Shown here piece by piece: positions 7,386 through 20,200 of a stretch of DNA of 64,000 nt. Both the position numbers and the translations under genes were made by a program. The stretch is taken from positions 142,750 through 206,749 of the forward strand of contig NZ_WKJL01000008.1 in assembly GCF_009674565.1 (NCBI RefSeq), read 5' to 3'. Source of the stretch: Duganella aquatilis. GTDB lineage: Bacteria; Pseudomonadota; Gammaproteobacteria; Burkholderiales; Burkholderiaceae_D. Every line of letters begins with the position of its first letter. Position 1 is the first letter of the stretch. Below the pieces are notes generated by a model. That model saw only the letters and a list, made by a program, of their open reading frames with translations, had not been told where the DNA came from and did no database searches.

Positions 7386-8432
7386 ATGAAAAGCGTGCTT
7401 CTTCCTCTGATGTTGGTGTGCGTGACCGCGACGGCGGAACCCCTTGCGGACATGGACGCCGCGATCCGCAAGGGCGACTTCAAGCAGATCACCAGTGTCC
7501 TGATCTCCCAGGACGGCAAGCTGGTTCACGAAACCTATTTCGACAACGATGGCGCCGAAGGCTTGCGCAACACCCGTTCGGTCACCAAGAGCGTGACCGA
7601 CATGCTGGTGGGGATCGCCATCGACCAGGGCAAGCTGAAACTCGATGCGCCGGTGTTTGCCTTCTTCCCCGACAAGCATCCGGTGCGCTATCCCGATCCG
7701 CGCAAGGAAAAGATCACCGTCGAGGATTTCCTCACCATGAGTTCCCTGCTGGAGTGCGACGATCAGAACCAGTACTCGCGCGGCAACGAGGAAGCCATGT
7801 ATCTGCTGGAGGACTGGACCCAGTTCGCGATGGATTTGCCGATCCGCGGCTTTGCCGACTGGACCACCAAGCCCAAGGACGCGCCCTATGGCCGCAGCTT
7901 CTCCTACTGCACCGCCGGTCCGACCATGCTCGGTCCCGTGCTGGAGAAGGCCACCGGCGAAAAAACCGACCAGTTTGCGGCACGCACCCTGTTCAATCCA
8001 CTGGGCATCACGAAATTGCGTTGGCAATACACGCCCACCGGGCCGGCCATGACCGGCGGCGGCCTCTATCTGCGCAGCCGCGACCTGCTCAAGCTGGGCG
8101 AGTTGTACCTGAACGGCGGCGTATGGGAAGGCAGGCAGGTGGTGTCGGCGGCATGGGTCAGGCAGTCGCTGTCGCCGCACGCGCAGGTCGATGAGAATAC
8201 CGATTACGGCTATCTGTGGTGGCTGAAGAAGTTCACGCAGGACGGCAAAACCTACAGCACGGCGATGATGTCTGGCAGCGGCGGCAACAAGGTGATCGTG
8301 ATGGCGGAACAGCGCGCGGTCATCGTCATCACCACCACCAACTTCCAGGTGCGCCAGCCGCACGCGGTCAGCGAGAAGCTGCTGACCGACTATATCTTTA
8401 CAGCGCTGTCTCGTACCCTTCCAGCACGTTGA
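7386..8432 (+). CDS. Serine hydrolase of the beta-lactamase/DD-peptidase (class C-like) family
   Basis: 348 residues. A short signal peptide (1-17, cleavage near 'ATA|EP') indicates periplasmic location. The catalytic SxxK is S65-V-T-K68 ('TRSVTKSVTDMLVG'). A tyrosine-containing second motif is probably 'SYCTAG' and a Gly-rich 'SGSGGNK' stands where the KTG-like motif is expected. The family includes esterases, DD-carboxypeptidases and class C-like beta-lactamases, so antibiotic resistance should not be assumed. The GAG-type ribosome site lies just upstream. The 3' end runs 35 bp into the convergent amidohydrolase gene. Confidence 0.85.
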   Translation: MKSVLLPLMLVCVTATAEPLADMDAAIRKGDFKQITSVLISQDGKLVHETYFDNDGAEGLRNTRSVTKSVTDMLVGIAIDQGKLKLDAPVFAFFPDKHPVRYPDPRKEKITVEDFLTMSSLLECDDQNQYSRGNEEAMYLLEDWTQFAMDLPIRGFADWTTKPKDAPYGRSFSYCTAGPTMLGPVLEKATGEKTDQFAARTLFNPLGITKLRWQYTPTGPAMTGGGLYLRSRDLLKLGELYLNGGVWEGRQVVSAAWVRQSLSPHAQVDENTDYGYLWWLKKFTQDGKTYSTAMMSGSGGNKVIVMAEQRAVIVITTTNFQVRQPHAVSEKLLTDYIFTALSRTLPAR

Positions 8433-9441
8433 CCACGTTGACGCCCAGCTCCTTGACCGCATAGCCGCCTTCGAAGATAAAGGCGGTCGGCAAATTCAGC
8501 CACGCCAGGCGCTCGCCGATCTTCAGGTAGTCCGCGCTTTGCAGGCTGAATTTCGACAGCGGATCGCCGCCGAAGGTATCGACGCCCAGCGACACCACCA
8601 GCGCGTCCGGCGCAAAGCTGCCGATGCGGATGCAGGCGGTTTCCAGCGCCGAGAACCACGCCTGCGTGCTGCTGCCGGCCGCCAGCGGCACGTTCAGGTT
8701 GTAGCCCAGTCCCGCGCCTTCGCCGCGTTCGTCGGCGTGGCCCAGGTAGAACGGGTATTCGCTGCGCGGATCGGCGTGGATGGAAATGAACAGCACATCG
8801 TCGCGGTGGTAGAAGATGCTCTGCGTGCCATTGCCGTGGTGGTAGTCGATGTCGATGATGGCGACCTTGCGCGCGCCGTCGTCCAGCAGGTGCTGCGCCG
8901 CCAGCGCCGCGTTGTTGAGGAAGCAGTAGCCGCCGAAGAAGTCCGCGCCCGCATGGTGGCCCGGCGGACGGCTCAGCACAAAGGTGCCGCGCTCGCCGAG
9001 GCGCAGCGCGTGCGCGGCGTTGACCGCGCAGTCGGCGCCGGTCTTGGCGGCGGTCCAGGTGCCGGCGGTCAGCGGCGTGCCGCTGTCCATCGAGTACAAG
9101 CCCATTTTGGCCGCGAAGTTGTCCGGCTCGATGTCGCTGCGCAGCGTGCGCACCGGCCACACGGAAGGGAAGGCGTCCTTCTTGGCGTTGGCCGGATCGA
9201 GCGCCACCCAGTCGTTCCAGGCGCTGCGCAGGAAGTGCAGGTAGCGCGGCGTGTGGACGCGCTCCAGCGACATCAGGGGTACGCCGTGCGGCGTGACGAT
9301 GCGTCCCAGGCCGCGCCGGCCCAGTTCTCCCAATACCGAATCCACACGCTCCGGCTTTTCAAAGCAGGGCACCTGTTCGCCGCGAAAAAATTCGTGGCGT
9401 CCGCGGTGCTGCGCGTGCAGCTCGTTGTAGAAGGTGAGCAT
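8398..9441 (-). CDS. Histone-deacetylase-family amidohydrolase (acetylpolyamine amidohydrolase-like)
   Basis: 347 residues, a single arginase/deacetylase fold. Active-site motifs are 'RPPGHHAG' (proton-relay histidines), 'GGYCFLNNAALAA', 'DIDYHHGNGTQ' (zinc Asp and His) and 'GVDTFGGDP' (second zinc Asp). Bacterial members of this branch remove acetyl groups from acetylated polyamines or similar small molecules. The start overlaps the gshA stop by one base (TGATG), so translation is probably coupled to glutathione synthesis gene gshA. The overlap with the convergent serine hydrolase gene is 35 bp. The substrate is not provable here. Confidence 0.88.
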   Translation of the reverse strand: MLTFYNELHAQHRGRHEFFRGEQVPCFEKPERVDSVLGELGRRGLGRIVTPHGVPLMSLERVHTPRYLHFLRSAWNDWVALDPANAKKDAFPSVWPVRTLRSDIEPDNFAAKMGLYSMDSGTPLTAGTWTAAKTGADCAVNAAHALRLGERGTFVLSRPPGHHAGADFFGGYCFLNNAALAAQHLLDDGARKVAIIDIDYHHGNGTQSIFYHRDDVLFISIHADPRSEYPFYLGHADERGEGAGLGYNLNVPLAAGSSTQAWFSALETACIRIGSFAPDALVVSLGVDTFGGDPLSKFSLQSADYLKIGERLAWLNLPTAFIFEGGYAVKELGVNVVNVLEGYETAL

Positions 9442-11042
9442 CAGTCACAGTCCTGGCTGGACCGGCACAGATTGCTGTTGCGATAGGCCGCCACGTAGTC
9501 GTCGAAATTGGCTTGCGGCGCCGCTTCCATCTCGGCCTGCTCGGCCAGCGACACGGCGGCCAGGCCGTCGAAGTAGGCCGCCTCGTCGGCGGTCGGCGGC
9601 TGGCTGCGGAAATAGGCCGCATGCTGTTCGCTCTGCGCCAGCGCGAAGGCGGCAAACGACTGGCCGTGGGCGCGCAGCGCCGCCAGCACCTTGGCCGACG
9701 GCGTCTGTTCGGTGTCGGTCAGCTTGACCGATTGCGCGTTGAGGGCGTCGCTGTGGGCACTGTCGCCGCGCAGCGAGTCGAGCAGGGCGGCCACCGGGCG
9801 GATGCGCTCCAGCAGCTCGGCGCCCCACGCCGGCAGCGGCACTTCGGCGTCGCCGTTGTGCAGCGTCAGGCCCGGACGGCGGCCTTCCTTGACGGTGCGG
9901 GCGAAGTTTTCGGTGTAGCGCGCGCTTTGCTCCGGCGTGATCAGCGGGCTTTCTTCCAGCGCGCAGAACAGCAGGAAGGCGTCGAGGAAACGGCCGGTGG
10001 CGACACTGATGCCGACCGGTTCGAACGGGTCGACGTCCATGCAGCGCACTTCGATGTACTGCACGCCGCGCGCACACAGCGCCTGGATCGGCCGTTCGCC
10101 GGTCTGGATCACGCGTTTCGGGCGGATGGTGGAGTAGTACTCGTTTTCGATCTGCAGCACGTTGGTGCTCAGCTGTATCCACTCGCCGTCGCGCTTGGTG
10201 CCCAGCGCCGCATACGGTTCGTAGGGCTGGTTGACGGCCTTGGTCAGCGCCGCCACGTAGCTGTCCAGGCAGTTCTCGTGCGGACGCAGGCCCGATTGGG
10301 CGTCGTTCTGGTAGCCCAGGTCGCTCATGCGCAGGCTGGTGGCGTAGGGCAGGTACAGCGTGTCGTCGGACAGCGTCTCCAGCTTGTGGGCGCGGCCGCG
10401 CAGGAAGCCGGCCGACAGCACCGGCGAGGCGCCGAACAGATACATCAGCAGCCAGCTGTAGCGGCGGAAGTTGCGGATCGTCGCCAGGTAGGATTCCGAC
10501 TGGAAGGAACGCGGCGTCAGGCGCTTGCCGCTGACTTCATTCTCGTCCAGCACGCGCCACAGGCGTTCGTCCAGCGAGTAGTTGTAGTGGATGCCGGCGA
10601 TGCATTGCATCGCCTTGCCGTAGCGCAGCGCCAGGCCGCGGCGGTACACATGCTTGAGCGTGCCCAGATTGGAGGTGCCGTACCAGGCGATCTCGATGTC
10701 TTGTTCCGCCGGCAGTTCGCACGGCATCGACTGGCTCCACAGCAGTTCGTTGCCCAGTTTGCTGTAGGCGTAGCGGTGGATGCCGTCCAGCTTGGTGATG
10801 GTGACGCCGATGTCTTTTTCGGCAGGCGTGATGAACTCCAGCAGGGTCTCAGCGTAATCGGTGGTGATTTGCGGATGCGTCAGCGCCGAACCCAGCGCGC
10901 CAGGATGCGGCGTGCGCGCCAGGTGGCCGGCGCGGTCAACGCGCAAGGTCTCCCGTTCGATGCCTCGCAAGCCGCCAGCCAGCACGGCGCGGTGTTTTTC
11001 TTCGGCCAGCAGGGCCAGGCGTCGTGTTAGAAGAGTTGGCAA
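9441..11042 (-). CDS. gshA: Glutamate-cysteine ligase
   Basis: 533 residues from a TTG start at 11042 with an AAAGGA ribosome site about 9 nt upstream. It matches the E. coli-type GshA: '[16 protein letters not shown]' near the N-terminus (ATP/glutamate site), '[25 protein letters not shown]' region, '[24 protein letters not shown]', and '[14 protein letters not shown]'. It joins L-glutamate and L-cysteine with ATP, the first step of glutathione synthesis in the cytosol. It is followed without a gap by the amidohydrolase gene. A 239-bp divergent gap separates it from the giant adhesin gene. Confidence 0.95.
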   Translation of the reverse strand: MPTLLTRRLALLAEEKHRAVLAGGLRGIERETLRVDRAGHLARTPHPGALGSALTHPQITTDYAETLLEFITPAEKDIGVTITKLDGIHRYAYSKLGNELLWSQSMPCELPAEQDIEIAWYGTSNLGTLKHVYRRGLALRYGKAMQCIAGIHYNYSLDERLWRVLDENEVSGKRLTPRSFQSESYLATIRNFRRYSWLLMYLFGASPVLSAGFLRGRAHKLETLSDDTLYLPYATSLRMSDLGYQNDAQSGLRPHENCLDSYVAALTKAVNQPYEPYAALGTKRDGEWIQLSTNVLQIENEYYSTIRPKRVIQTGERPIQALCARGVQYIEVRCMDVDPFEPVGISVATGRFLDAFLLFCALEESPLITPEQSARYTENFARTVKEGRRPGLTLHNGDAEVPLPAWGAELLERIRPVAALLDSLRGDSAHSDALNAQSVKLTDTEQTPSAKVLAALRAHGQSFAAFALAQSEQHAAYFRSQPPTADEAAYFDGLAAVSLAEQAEMEAAPQANFDDYVAAYRNSNLCRSSQDCD

Positions 11043-11281
11043 TTTGAAATCCTTTCTGGTGCAGCAAATAAATTATTGGTGCTGAGAGTAACCGAAATTG
11101 GCCGAACTCGCCGCCGGGCGGTAAAAAGAGCATTTTAACAAAAGCAGCGCCAGTCTTCGGTGCGCCACCCCGCCCACGTATTTGCCACACCGGACAGAAC
11201 GTTTGGCAAACAGGAAAATTTTGTATTCCATTTGAAGCTACTCATAATCGCTTATCGGCAAGAATGATGCGGAGAAGCAAT

Positions 11282-14200
11282 ATGAGTGACCCAAACCGTA
11301 CCTACCACTCGGTGCTGTTCATCGATGCAGGCGTAGCGAATGCCGATGCGCTCGCGGCCGGTGTTGCGGATGATGTACTAGTCGTGAAACTGGCTTCATG
11401 GCGTGACGGCGTCGAGCAGATTGCCACCGTTTTGCGCGATTACCAGGGCCTGGACAGCATCCAGATCATCTCGCACGGCGCCGCCGGCCAGCTGCAACTG
11501 GGCAATACGGTACTGGACGCCGCCCACCTGGAACAATACCAGGCCGCCGTGCGCGAATGGGGCGCCGCGCTCAGCGACGACGGCGACCTGCTGCTGTACG
11601 GCTGCGACGTGGCCGCCGGCGTGGCCGGCCAGAGCTTTGTCGAGGCGCTGGCCCATGTCAGCGGCGCCGATGTGGCCGCCTCGACCAACCTGACCGGCGC
11701 GCACGGCGACTGGGACCTGGAATACCACAGCGGCGCCATCGAGGCGGCCGGCGCGGTCAGCCTGGCGGCGCAGCAGGCGTATCAGGCCGACCTGGCGCTG
11801 GTGAACAACGGCAGCAACGGCACCATCACCTTCAGCACCAACGCCAACGTCACACTGCTCAACGCCACCGGGCTGGCGGCCGGCGCCGTGGTGCATGCGG
11901 ATAACATCCTCGGCCTGGGGCTGGATCTCTACACGCAAAGCACCAACGGCGGCGGCGTGCAGGTGGTCAACGTCAACGGCAGCAACCTGATCGGCATACC
12001 GCTCAGCGACGACCGGCTGACCGTCAACGGTTCGCTGTTCTCGCCGGTCAGCTATGTCGACCTGCGCGCCAACAGCGGCGTGTTCGACGCTGTCAGCATC
12101 AACCTCGGCAGCGGCAGCCTGCTGGGTAACCTGCTGGGCACGGTGGTCTACACGGTCTATGCGCTGGACGCGAACTACCAGCCCACCGGCGTCGGCGTGT
12201 CGCTGACCAGCCTGCTGGTCAATGAATACGGCCTGCTGAATTTCGACTCGATGGCCAATTTCAAGGGCATCTACGGCATCCGCATCGTCAACCCGCTGGG
12301 CATGGAGGTCGCCATCGACGACCTGCAGATCGCCAACGCGCGCGCCGCCAACAGCGTCACCTCGGCTGCCTACAACGCCGGCACCGGCGTGCTGAACATT
12401 ACTGCCAGCGGCATCCGCGCCGGCGACGCCATCGACCCGACCAAGTTCACCATCACCGGCGCCAACGGCGCCACCTACACGCTGACCTCGCCCGTGGTCA
12501 GCGCCAGCAGCACCACTGCGGCGGCGATCACGCTGAACGCCGCTGACAAGCTGGCCATCAACGGCCTGCTGAACAACAACGGCTCGTCGAGCGTCGACGG
12601 CACCGGCTTCAATATCGCGGCCGCCGCCAACTGGGACAGCAACCTCAGCAACGGCGCCGACCTGACCGGCAATCCGATCTCGGTCAGCAATGTGCAGCTG
12701 CCGACCATCAGCTCGGCCAGCTATAACGCCGCCACCCATGTGCTGACCGTCACCGGCGCCAACCTTGTAGGCGTGGTCGGCAACAACAACGACATCACCG
12801 TGGCCAAGCTGGGGCTGACGGGCGAGGGCGGCGTCACGCGCTTCCTCTCCACCTCCAGCAACGTGGAAGTCAACAGCGCGACCTCGTTCTCGGTCACCCT
12901 GTCGGGCGCGGACATCGCCGCCGTCGAGGCGCTGCTCAACAAGAACGGCTCGATCTCGGCCGGCGGCACCAGCTACGTGCTGTCGGCCGGCGACGACTGG
13001 AACAGCGTCATTGGCAACGCCAACACGGCGGTCAGCGCCGCCATCGTGGTGGTCAACAACACCAGCAACAGTCCGCCGACCATCACCGGCGCCGCCACCG
13101 CCGGCGTCGGCGACAACGCCACCATCAAGCCGTTCTCCAGCGTCACCGTGGCCGACATCAACGGCGACAACGTCAGCATGACGATCAGCTTCAACGCCGC
13201 CAACGGCACGCTGAGCGGCGCCGGCCTGTCCGGCAGCAGCGGCAGCTACACGCTGAGCGCGGCCACGCCGGCGGCGCTGACCGCCGCACTGAAGGCGCTG
13301 ACCTTCACGCCGACCGCCAACCAGGCGGCGGTGGGCGTCAACATCAACACCACCTTCACGCTGGTGGCCACCGACGCCAACGGCGCCAGCGTCACCAATA
13401 CCTCGACCGTCATCACCGCCACCTCGATCAACGATGCGCCGGTGCTGGCCGGCACGGCGGCGGCGCAGAACATGACGGCCGGCGGCACACTGCATCCGTT
13501 CTCGGCGGTGACCCTGAGCGACCCGGACGTCGGCGCCTCGGTGATCGTCACCATCACGCCGGACAGCGCCGCCAAGGGCGCGTTCACGCCGGCCTCGCTG
13601 AGCGCCTCCGGCTTCGTCACCACCGACGGCGGCGTCACCTACACGCTGTCGGCGGCGGCGCCGAGCGCGGCGCAGGCCGCGCTGCAGGCGCTGATCTTCA
13701 AGAGCGCGGCCGGGGTCAGCGCCACCACCACGTTTACCGTGGCCGTCAACGACGGCAGCGTCATCGTCAGCAACAACGCCACCACCGTGGTGTCGGCGGT
13801 GCCGAGCGGCACCACCGCGCTCAGCGTGGCGTTCTCGTCGGATACCGGCATCAGCAACAGCGACCTGATCACGCAGACCGCCGCGCAAAACATTTCCGGC
13901 ACGCTCAGCAGCGCCTTGCTGGGCAACGAGCGGGTCGAGGTCTCGCTCGACAACGGCAGCACCTGGGCCACCGCCACGGCAGCCACCGGCAGCACCAGCT
14001 GGCAGCTGAACGGCCAGACCCTGAGCGGCTCGGGCACGTTGCAGGTGCGCGTGACCAATCCGGGCGGCAGCAGCACGCCGCTGAGCGCCAGCTATGCGAT
14101 CGACAACACCCCGCCCACCACCACCTCCTCCAGCGTGGCGTTTTCGGCCGACACCGGCGCCAGCTCAAGCGACCTGATCACCAAGACCGCCGCGCAAACC

Positions 14201-17200
14201 ATCAGCGGCACGCTGAGCGCCAGCCTGGCGTCCGGCGAGCACGTGGAAGTGTCGCTCAACAACGGCGCCAGCTGGGTCAATGCCAGCGGCAGCACCGGCA
14301 GCAACGCCTGGTCGCTGGCCGGTCAGACGCTGACCGGCAGCAATACGCTGCAGGTGCGCGTGGTGGATGCGGCCGGCAACGCCGGCGCCGCCAGCAACAA
14401 CGCCTATGTGCTGGACACCACCGGACCGACGGTGTCGCTGAGCAGCAACGTCAGCGTGCTGAAGAGCGGCGAGAGCGCCGTCATCACGCTGACCTTCAAC
14501 GAAACACCGGACGGCCTGACGCTGGGCGACTTCACCGCTGTCGGCGGCACGCTGGCCAACCTGGTGGCCACCGCCAATCCGCGCGTGTACACGGTCGAAT
14601 TCACGCCGAACGCCGGCCTCAGCGGCTTGCTGGGCAGCGTCACGCTGGCCAATAACAGCTATACCGACCTGGCCGGCAACAACGGCAGCGGCGCCACCTC
14701 GGCGGCGATTTCGATCACCACGCTGGGACCCAGCGTGGTGATCACCAGCGACGCGGCGGCGCTGAAAAGCGGCGACACGGCCAACATCACCTTTACCTTC
14801 ACCAGCGCGCCGTCGGGTTTCACCGCCAGCGACATTGTGGTGAGCGGCGGCACCATCAGCAACTTGACCAGCCAGGGCGCCGGTATCTACACCGCCGTGT
14901 TCACGCCGGGCGCCAATGTCAGCGCGCCGGCCTCGATCACGGTCGCCAGCGGCAGCTATACCGACGGTCTGGGCAATGCCGGCGGCGCCGGCGTGACGCC
15001 GGTGATCCTGGTCGACACCAAGGCGCCGACGCTGGCCATCACCAGCGACCTGGGGGCGGTCAAGGCCGGCGATGTCGCCACCATCACCTTCACCTTCAGC
15101 GAGACGCCGCTCGGCTTCACCTCCGGCGACGTGGCGGTCAGCGGCGGCACCCTGACCGGCTTTACCGGGACCGCCAATCCGCTGGTGTACACGGCGCAGT
15201 TCACGCCGTCGGCCGGGATTGCCAGCGGCGCCGCCAGCATCACCGTGGCCGGCAGCAACTACACCGACCTGATCGGCAACAGCGGCACCGCTGGCACCTC
15301 GCCGTCGATCAGCATCGATACGGTGGCGCCGACCACCACCGGCAGCGGCTTCAGCTTCTCGAATGACACCGGGGTCAGCAGCAGCGACCTGGTCACCCGC
15401 GCTGCGGCGCAGACCGTCAGCGGCACGCTGACCGCGGCGCTGGTATCGGGCGAGACGGTGCAGGTATCGCTGGATAACGGTGTAACCTGGAGCAATGCCA
15501 GCGCCAGTGCCGGCAGCAACAGCTGGAGCCTGGGCGGCGTGACGCTGGCTGGCAGCAACACGCTGCAGGTGCGCGTCAACGACGCCGCCGGCAACCACGG
15601 CGCCGCCTTCAGCGCCGGCTATGTGCTGGACACCACCGCGCCGACGGTGCTGGCCACCAGCGACCTCGGCGCGCTGAACGCCGGCCAGACCGCTACCCTG
15701 ACCTTCAGTTTCAGCGAGGCGCCGGCCAACTTCAGCGCGTCGTCGCTGACGGTCACCGGCGGCACCATCAGCGGCCTGACGCAAACCGCCAATCCGCTGA
15801 TCTACACCGCTACCTTCACCCCGGCCGCCGGTCAGCTGGGCGTGACCGCCACCGTGCAGGTCAACGCCGGCGGCTATATCGATGCCGCCGGCAACAACGG
15901 CCAGGCCAGCCTGACAGTGCCGATCGCCATCAACACCACGCTGCCGTCGCTGCTGATCACCGCCGACGACGTCGCGCTCAAAGCCGGCGAGGCGGCCACG
16001 CTGACCTTCACCTTCAGCACGCCGCCGACCGGCTTCACCGCAGCCGACATCAGCTACAACAACGGCAGCCTGAGCGGCTTTACCGCCACCGCCAATCCGC
16101 TGGTGTACACGGCGGTGTTCACGCCCAACGCCGGGATTGGCAGCGGCACAGCCGACATCAGCGTCAGCGCCGGCGCCTATGCCGACGCCTTCGGCAACAG
16201 CGGCGGCGGCGCCACCGGGCCGGTCATCAACATCGACACGCTGGCGCCGACCGTGGCGATCACCAGCAATGTGGCGGCGGTCAAGGCAGGCGAGACCGCC
16301 ATTGTCACCTTCACCTTCAGCGAACTGCCGGTCGGCTTTACCGCCGGCGACGTGGTCACCACCGGTGGCACCCTGGGCAGCCTGACGGTCAACCCCGGCA
16401 ATCCGCTGGTGTACACCGCCACTTTCACGCCGACCGCCGGCATCCAGAACACCGCCGCCAGCATCACCATCGCCGGCGGCGCCTTTACCGACGCCGCCGG
16501 CAACGGCAACACCGGCTCGGTGACGCCACCGATCAGCATCGACACGCTGGCGCCGGTGGCGGTCGCCAGCACGGTGGTGTTCTCGGTCGACAGCGGCAGC
16601 AGCGCGACCGATCTGGTCACCAACACCAGCGCCCAGACCATCAGTGGCACGCTGGCGGCGCCGCTGGGCAGCGGCGAGTACGTCGAGGTGTCGCTGGATA
16701 ATGGCGCCAGCTGGACCACCGCCACCGGCGCCGGCAGCGCCTGGAGCCTGGCCGGCCAGACGCTGAACGCCAGCAACACGCTGCAAGTGCGCGTCACCGA
16801 CGCCGCCGGCAACCATGGCGCCACCTTCTCGACCAGCTATGTGCTGGACAACACGCCGCCGACGGCCAGCATCAGCAGCAATGTGGCCGCGGTCAAGGCC
16901 GGCGAAACCGCCACCATCACCTTCACCTTCAGCGAGGCGCCCAGCGGCTTCGACCTGAACGACGTCAGCGCCGGCAACGGCACGCTGAGCAACCTGACCG
17001 TCACCAGCAATCCGCTGGTGTACACCGCCACCTACACACCGGCGGTCGGCGTCAACGGCGTCATCGACAACATCACGCTGGCTGCCAGCAGCTATACCGA
17101 CAAGGCCGGCAATGCCGGCGCCGGCGCCACTTCGCCCGGCATCAGCGTCGACACCCAGGCGCCGCTCACCACCGGCGCCAGCGTGGTGTTCTCCGCCGAC

Positions 17201-20200
17201 AGCGGCGCGGTCGATCTGGTCACCAATGTGGCCGCGCAAAACCTCAGTGGCACGCTCAGCGCCAACCTGCTAGGTGGCGAGACGGTGGAAGTGTCGCTCG
17301 ACAACGGCGCCAGCTGGACCAGCGCCACCGCCAGCGCCGGCAATAACACCTGGTCGCTGGCCGGCCAGACGCTCAGCAGCGGCGCGGGCCACAACGTGCA
17401 GGTGCGCGTCAGCGACGCCGCCGGCAACCATGGTTCAGCCTATAGCGCCGCCTACACGCTCGACCAGACGCCGCCGACGCTGGCGATCACTTCCAGCAAA
17501 CTGGTGCTGAACAGCGCCGATACACCGCTGATCACCTTCACCTTCAGCGAGGCGCCGGTTGGCTTCAGCGCCGCCAGTGTGGCCGTCAGCGGCGGCACGT
17601 TGAGCGGCTTCACCGCCACTGCCAATCCGCTGGTGTACACGGCGATCTTCACGCCGCTGGCCGGGCAGGCGGCCGGCATCGGCGCGGTGTCGGTGGCCAC
17701 TGGTGCGTATACCGATCTGGCAGGCAACAACGGGGCCGGCGGTGTCGTGCCGACCATTACCTACGCAACGGTGGCGCCGGGCGTGGCCATCCTCAGCGAT
17801 GTGACCGCGCTCAAGGCCGGCGATGTCGCCAACATCACCTTCAAGTTCAGCAGCGCGCCGGTTGGTTTCACCTTTGGCGATATCACCGTCAGCGGCGGCA
17901 CGCTGAGCGGCCTGAGCGCCACCGCCGATCCGCTGATCTATACAGCGGTGTTCAGCGCCACCGCCGGCGTCGCCAATGGCAGCGGTGCCATCAGCATTGC
18001 CAGCGGCACTTTTGCCGACACGCTGGGCAACCTCGGCGTCGGCGGCACGATGGCGGCGATCAGCGTCGACACGCTGGCGCCGACGCTGGCCATCAGCAGC
18101 AGCGCCAGTGCGCTCAACAGCACCACCACCGCCACCATCACCTTCACCTTCAGCGAGGCGCCGGCTTCGTTCACGCTGGGCGACATCGGCGCCAGCAACG
18201 GCACCATCAGCAACCTGGTGCAGACCGCCAATCCACTGGTGTACACCGCGCTGTTCACGCCGGCCGCCAATGTGGCCGGCGCCAGCGCCGTGATCAGCGT
18301 GGCGGCCGGCGCCTATGCCGACCTGGCCGGCAATGGCGGCGCCGCCGGTAGTTCGCCGCCGATCAGCATCGACACGCTGGCGCCGACCCTGGGCGGCGGC
18401 ACGGTGTTGTTCTCGGCCGATACCGGTAGCAGCAACACCGATCTGATCACCAAGACCGCGGCGCAAAACATCGCCGGCACGCTGAACGGCGGCGTACTGG
18501 CGGTTGGCGACGTGGTGGAAGTCTCGCTCAACAACGGCGCCAGCTGGACCACCGCCAGCGCCAGCGCCGGCAGCAATCTGTGGTCGCTGTTCGGCCAGAC
18601 GCTGAACGGCAACGGCACGGTGCAGGTGCGGGTCAGCGACGCCAATGGCAACCATGGCGTCGTCACCACCCACAATTATGTGCTGGACACCACCGCGCCG
18701 ACGGTGGCGATGAGCAGCGACGCCAGCACACTGCGCGCCGGCCAGAGCGCCACCATCAGCTTCACCTTCAGCGAAGCGCCGTCCGGCTTCACGCTGGGCG
18801 ACCTGATCGCCACCGGCGGCACGCTGAGCGGCTTTACCGCGACCAGCAATCCGCTGGTGTACACGGTGGTGCTGACGCCGACCGCTGGCTTCAACGGCAA
18901 CGCCAGCGTCACGCTGGGCAATAATCTGTACACCGACGCCGCCGGCAACGACGGCAGCGGCGGCAGCTCGCCGGTGATCAGCGTCGACACGCTGGCGCCG
19001 ACGCTGGCCATCACCAGCAGCGCCAGCGCGCTCAAGGCCGGCGACAGCGCCACCATCACCTTCACCTTCAGCGACGCGCCGAGCGCCTTCGCGCTGGGCA
19101 GCATCAGCGCCAGCAACGGCACCCTGAGCGGTCTGGCCGCCACCAGCAATCCGCTGGTGTACACGGCCACCTTCACGCCGGGCGCCGGCATCGCCAGCGC
19201 CAACGCCGTCATCAGCGTGGCTGGCAGCGTGTATGCCGACGCCGCCGGCAACCATGGCACCAACGCCAACAGCGCGCCGATCGCAATCGACACGCTGGCG
19301 CCGACCGCCAGCGTGCTGGCGCTCAGCTTCTCGGCCGATAATGGCGCCAGCAATAGCGATCTGGTCACCAATGCGGTGTCGCAAATCATCACCGGCACGC
19401 TGAGCGCGCCGGTCGGCGCCGGCGAATTTGTGCAGGTGTCGCTGGACAATGGCGCCACCTGGCTGAACGCGGTGACGTCGGCGCCCGGCCAGTGGGCGCT
19501 GCTGCCGCAGTCGCTGACCGGCAGCGGCACGCTGCAGGTGCGGGTCAGCGACGCCGCCGGCAACCATGGTTCGGTGTTCTCGGCCGGCTATGTGCTGGAC
19601 CTGGTGGCGCCGACCATGACCGTCACCAGCAGCGCCACCACGCTCAAGGCCGGCGAGGCGGCGACGCTGACCTTCACCTTCAGCGAGGCCCCCACCGGCT
19701 TCACGCAGAGCGACCTGGTGCCCATCAACGGTACGCTGAGCGGCTTCGCCGTCAGCGCCGGCAATCCGCTGGTGTACACGGCGCTGTTCACGCCGGCCGC
19801 CGGCCTGGGCGGCGCCAGCGCCGGCGTCACGCTGGCGCCCGGCATGTACACCGACCTGGCCGGCAATGCCGGCGGCGGTGCGGTCTCGCCGCTGATCACG
19901 GTGGACACGGCGCCGCCTTCGCTGCAGATCACCAGCAGCGCCGCCAATCTGAAAATCGGCGAATCGGCCACCATCACCTTCACTTTCAGCGAGCTGCCGC
20001 TCGGCTTCACGCTGGGCGGCATCAGCGTCGCCGGCGGCACCCTGAGCGGCTTCGGCCTGACCGCCAATCCGTTGGTGTACACCGCGCTGTTCACGCCGAC
20101 TCCGGGTGTGTCCGGCGGCAGCGGCACCATCGTGGTCGGCGCCGGCAGCTTCCTCGACGCCGCCGGCAACGCCGGCCTGGCGGCCGCCATCACGCCGATC

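Noticed and set aside
7386..8432. Antibiotic-resistance beta-lactamase
   Set aside because: The SxxK fold is shared by esterases and peptidases and the other motifs are not those of a clear class C enzyme.
14165..17239. 1,024-codon open frame on the minus strand within the adhesin gene
   Set aside because: Antisense to a repeat-rich gene with strong GC codon bias; it is Arg/Gly/His/Gln-rich without any domain.
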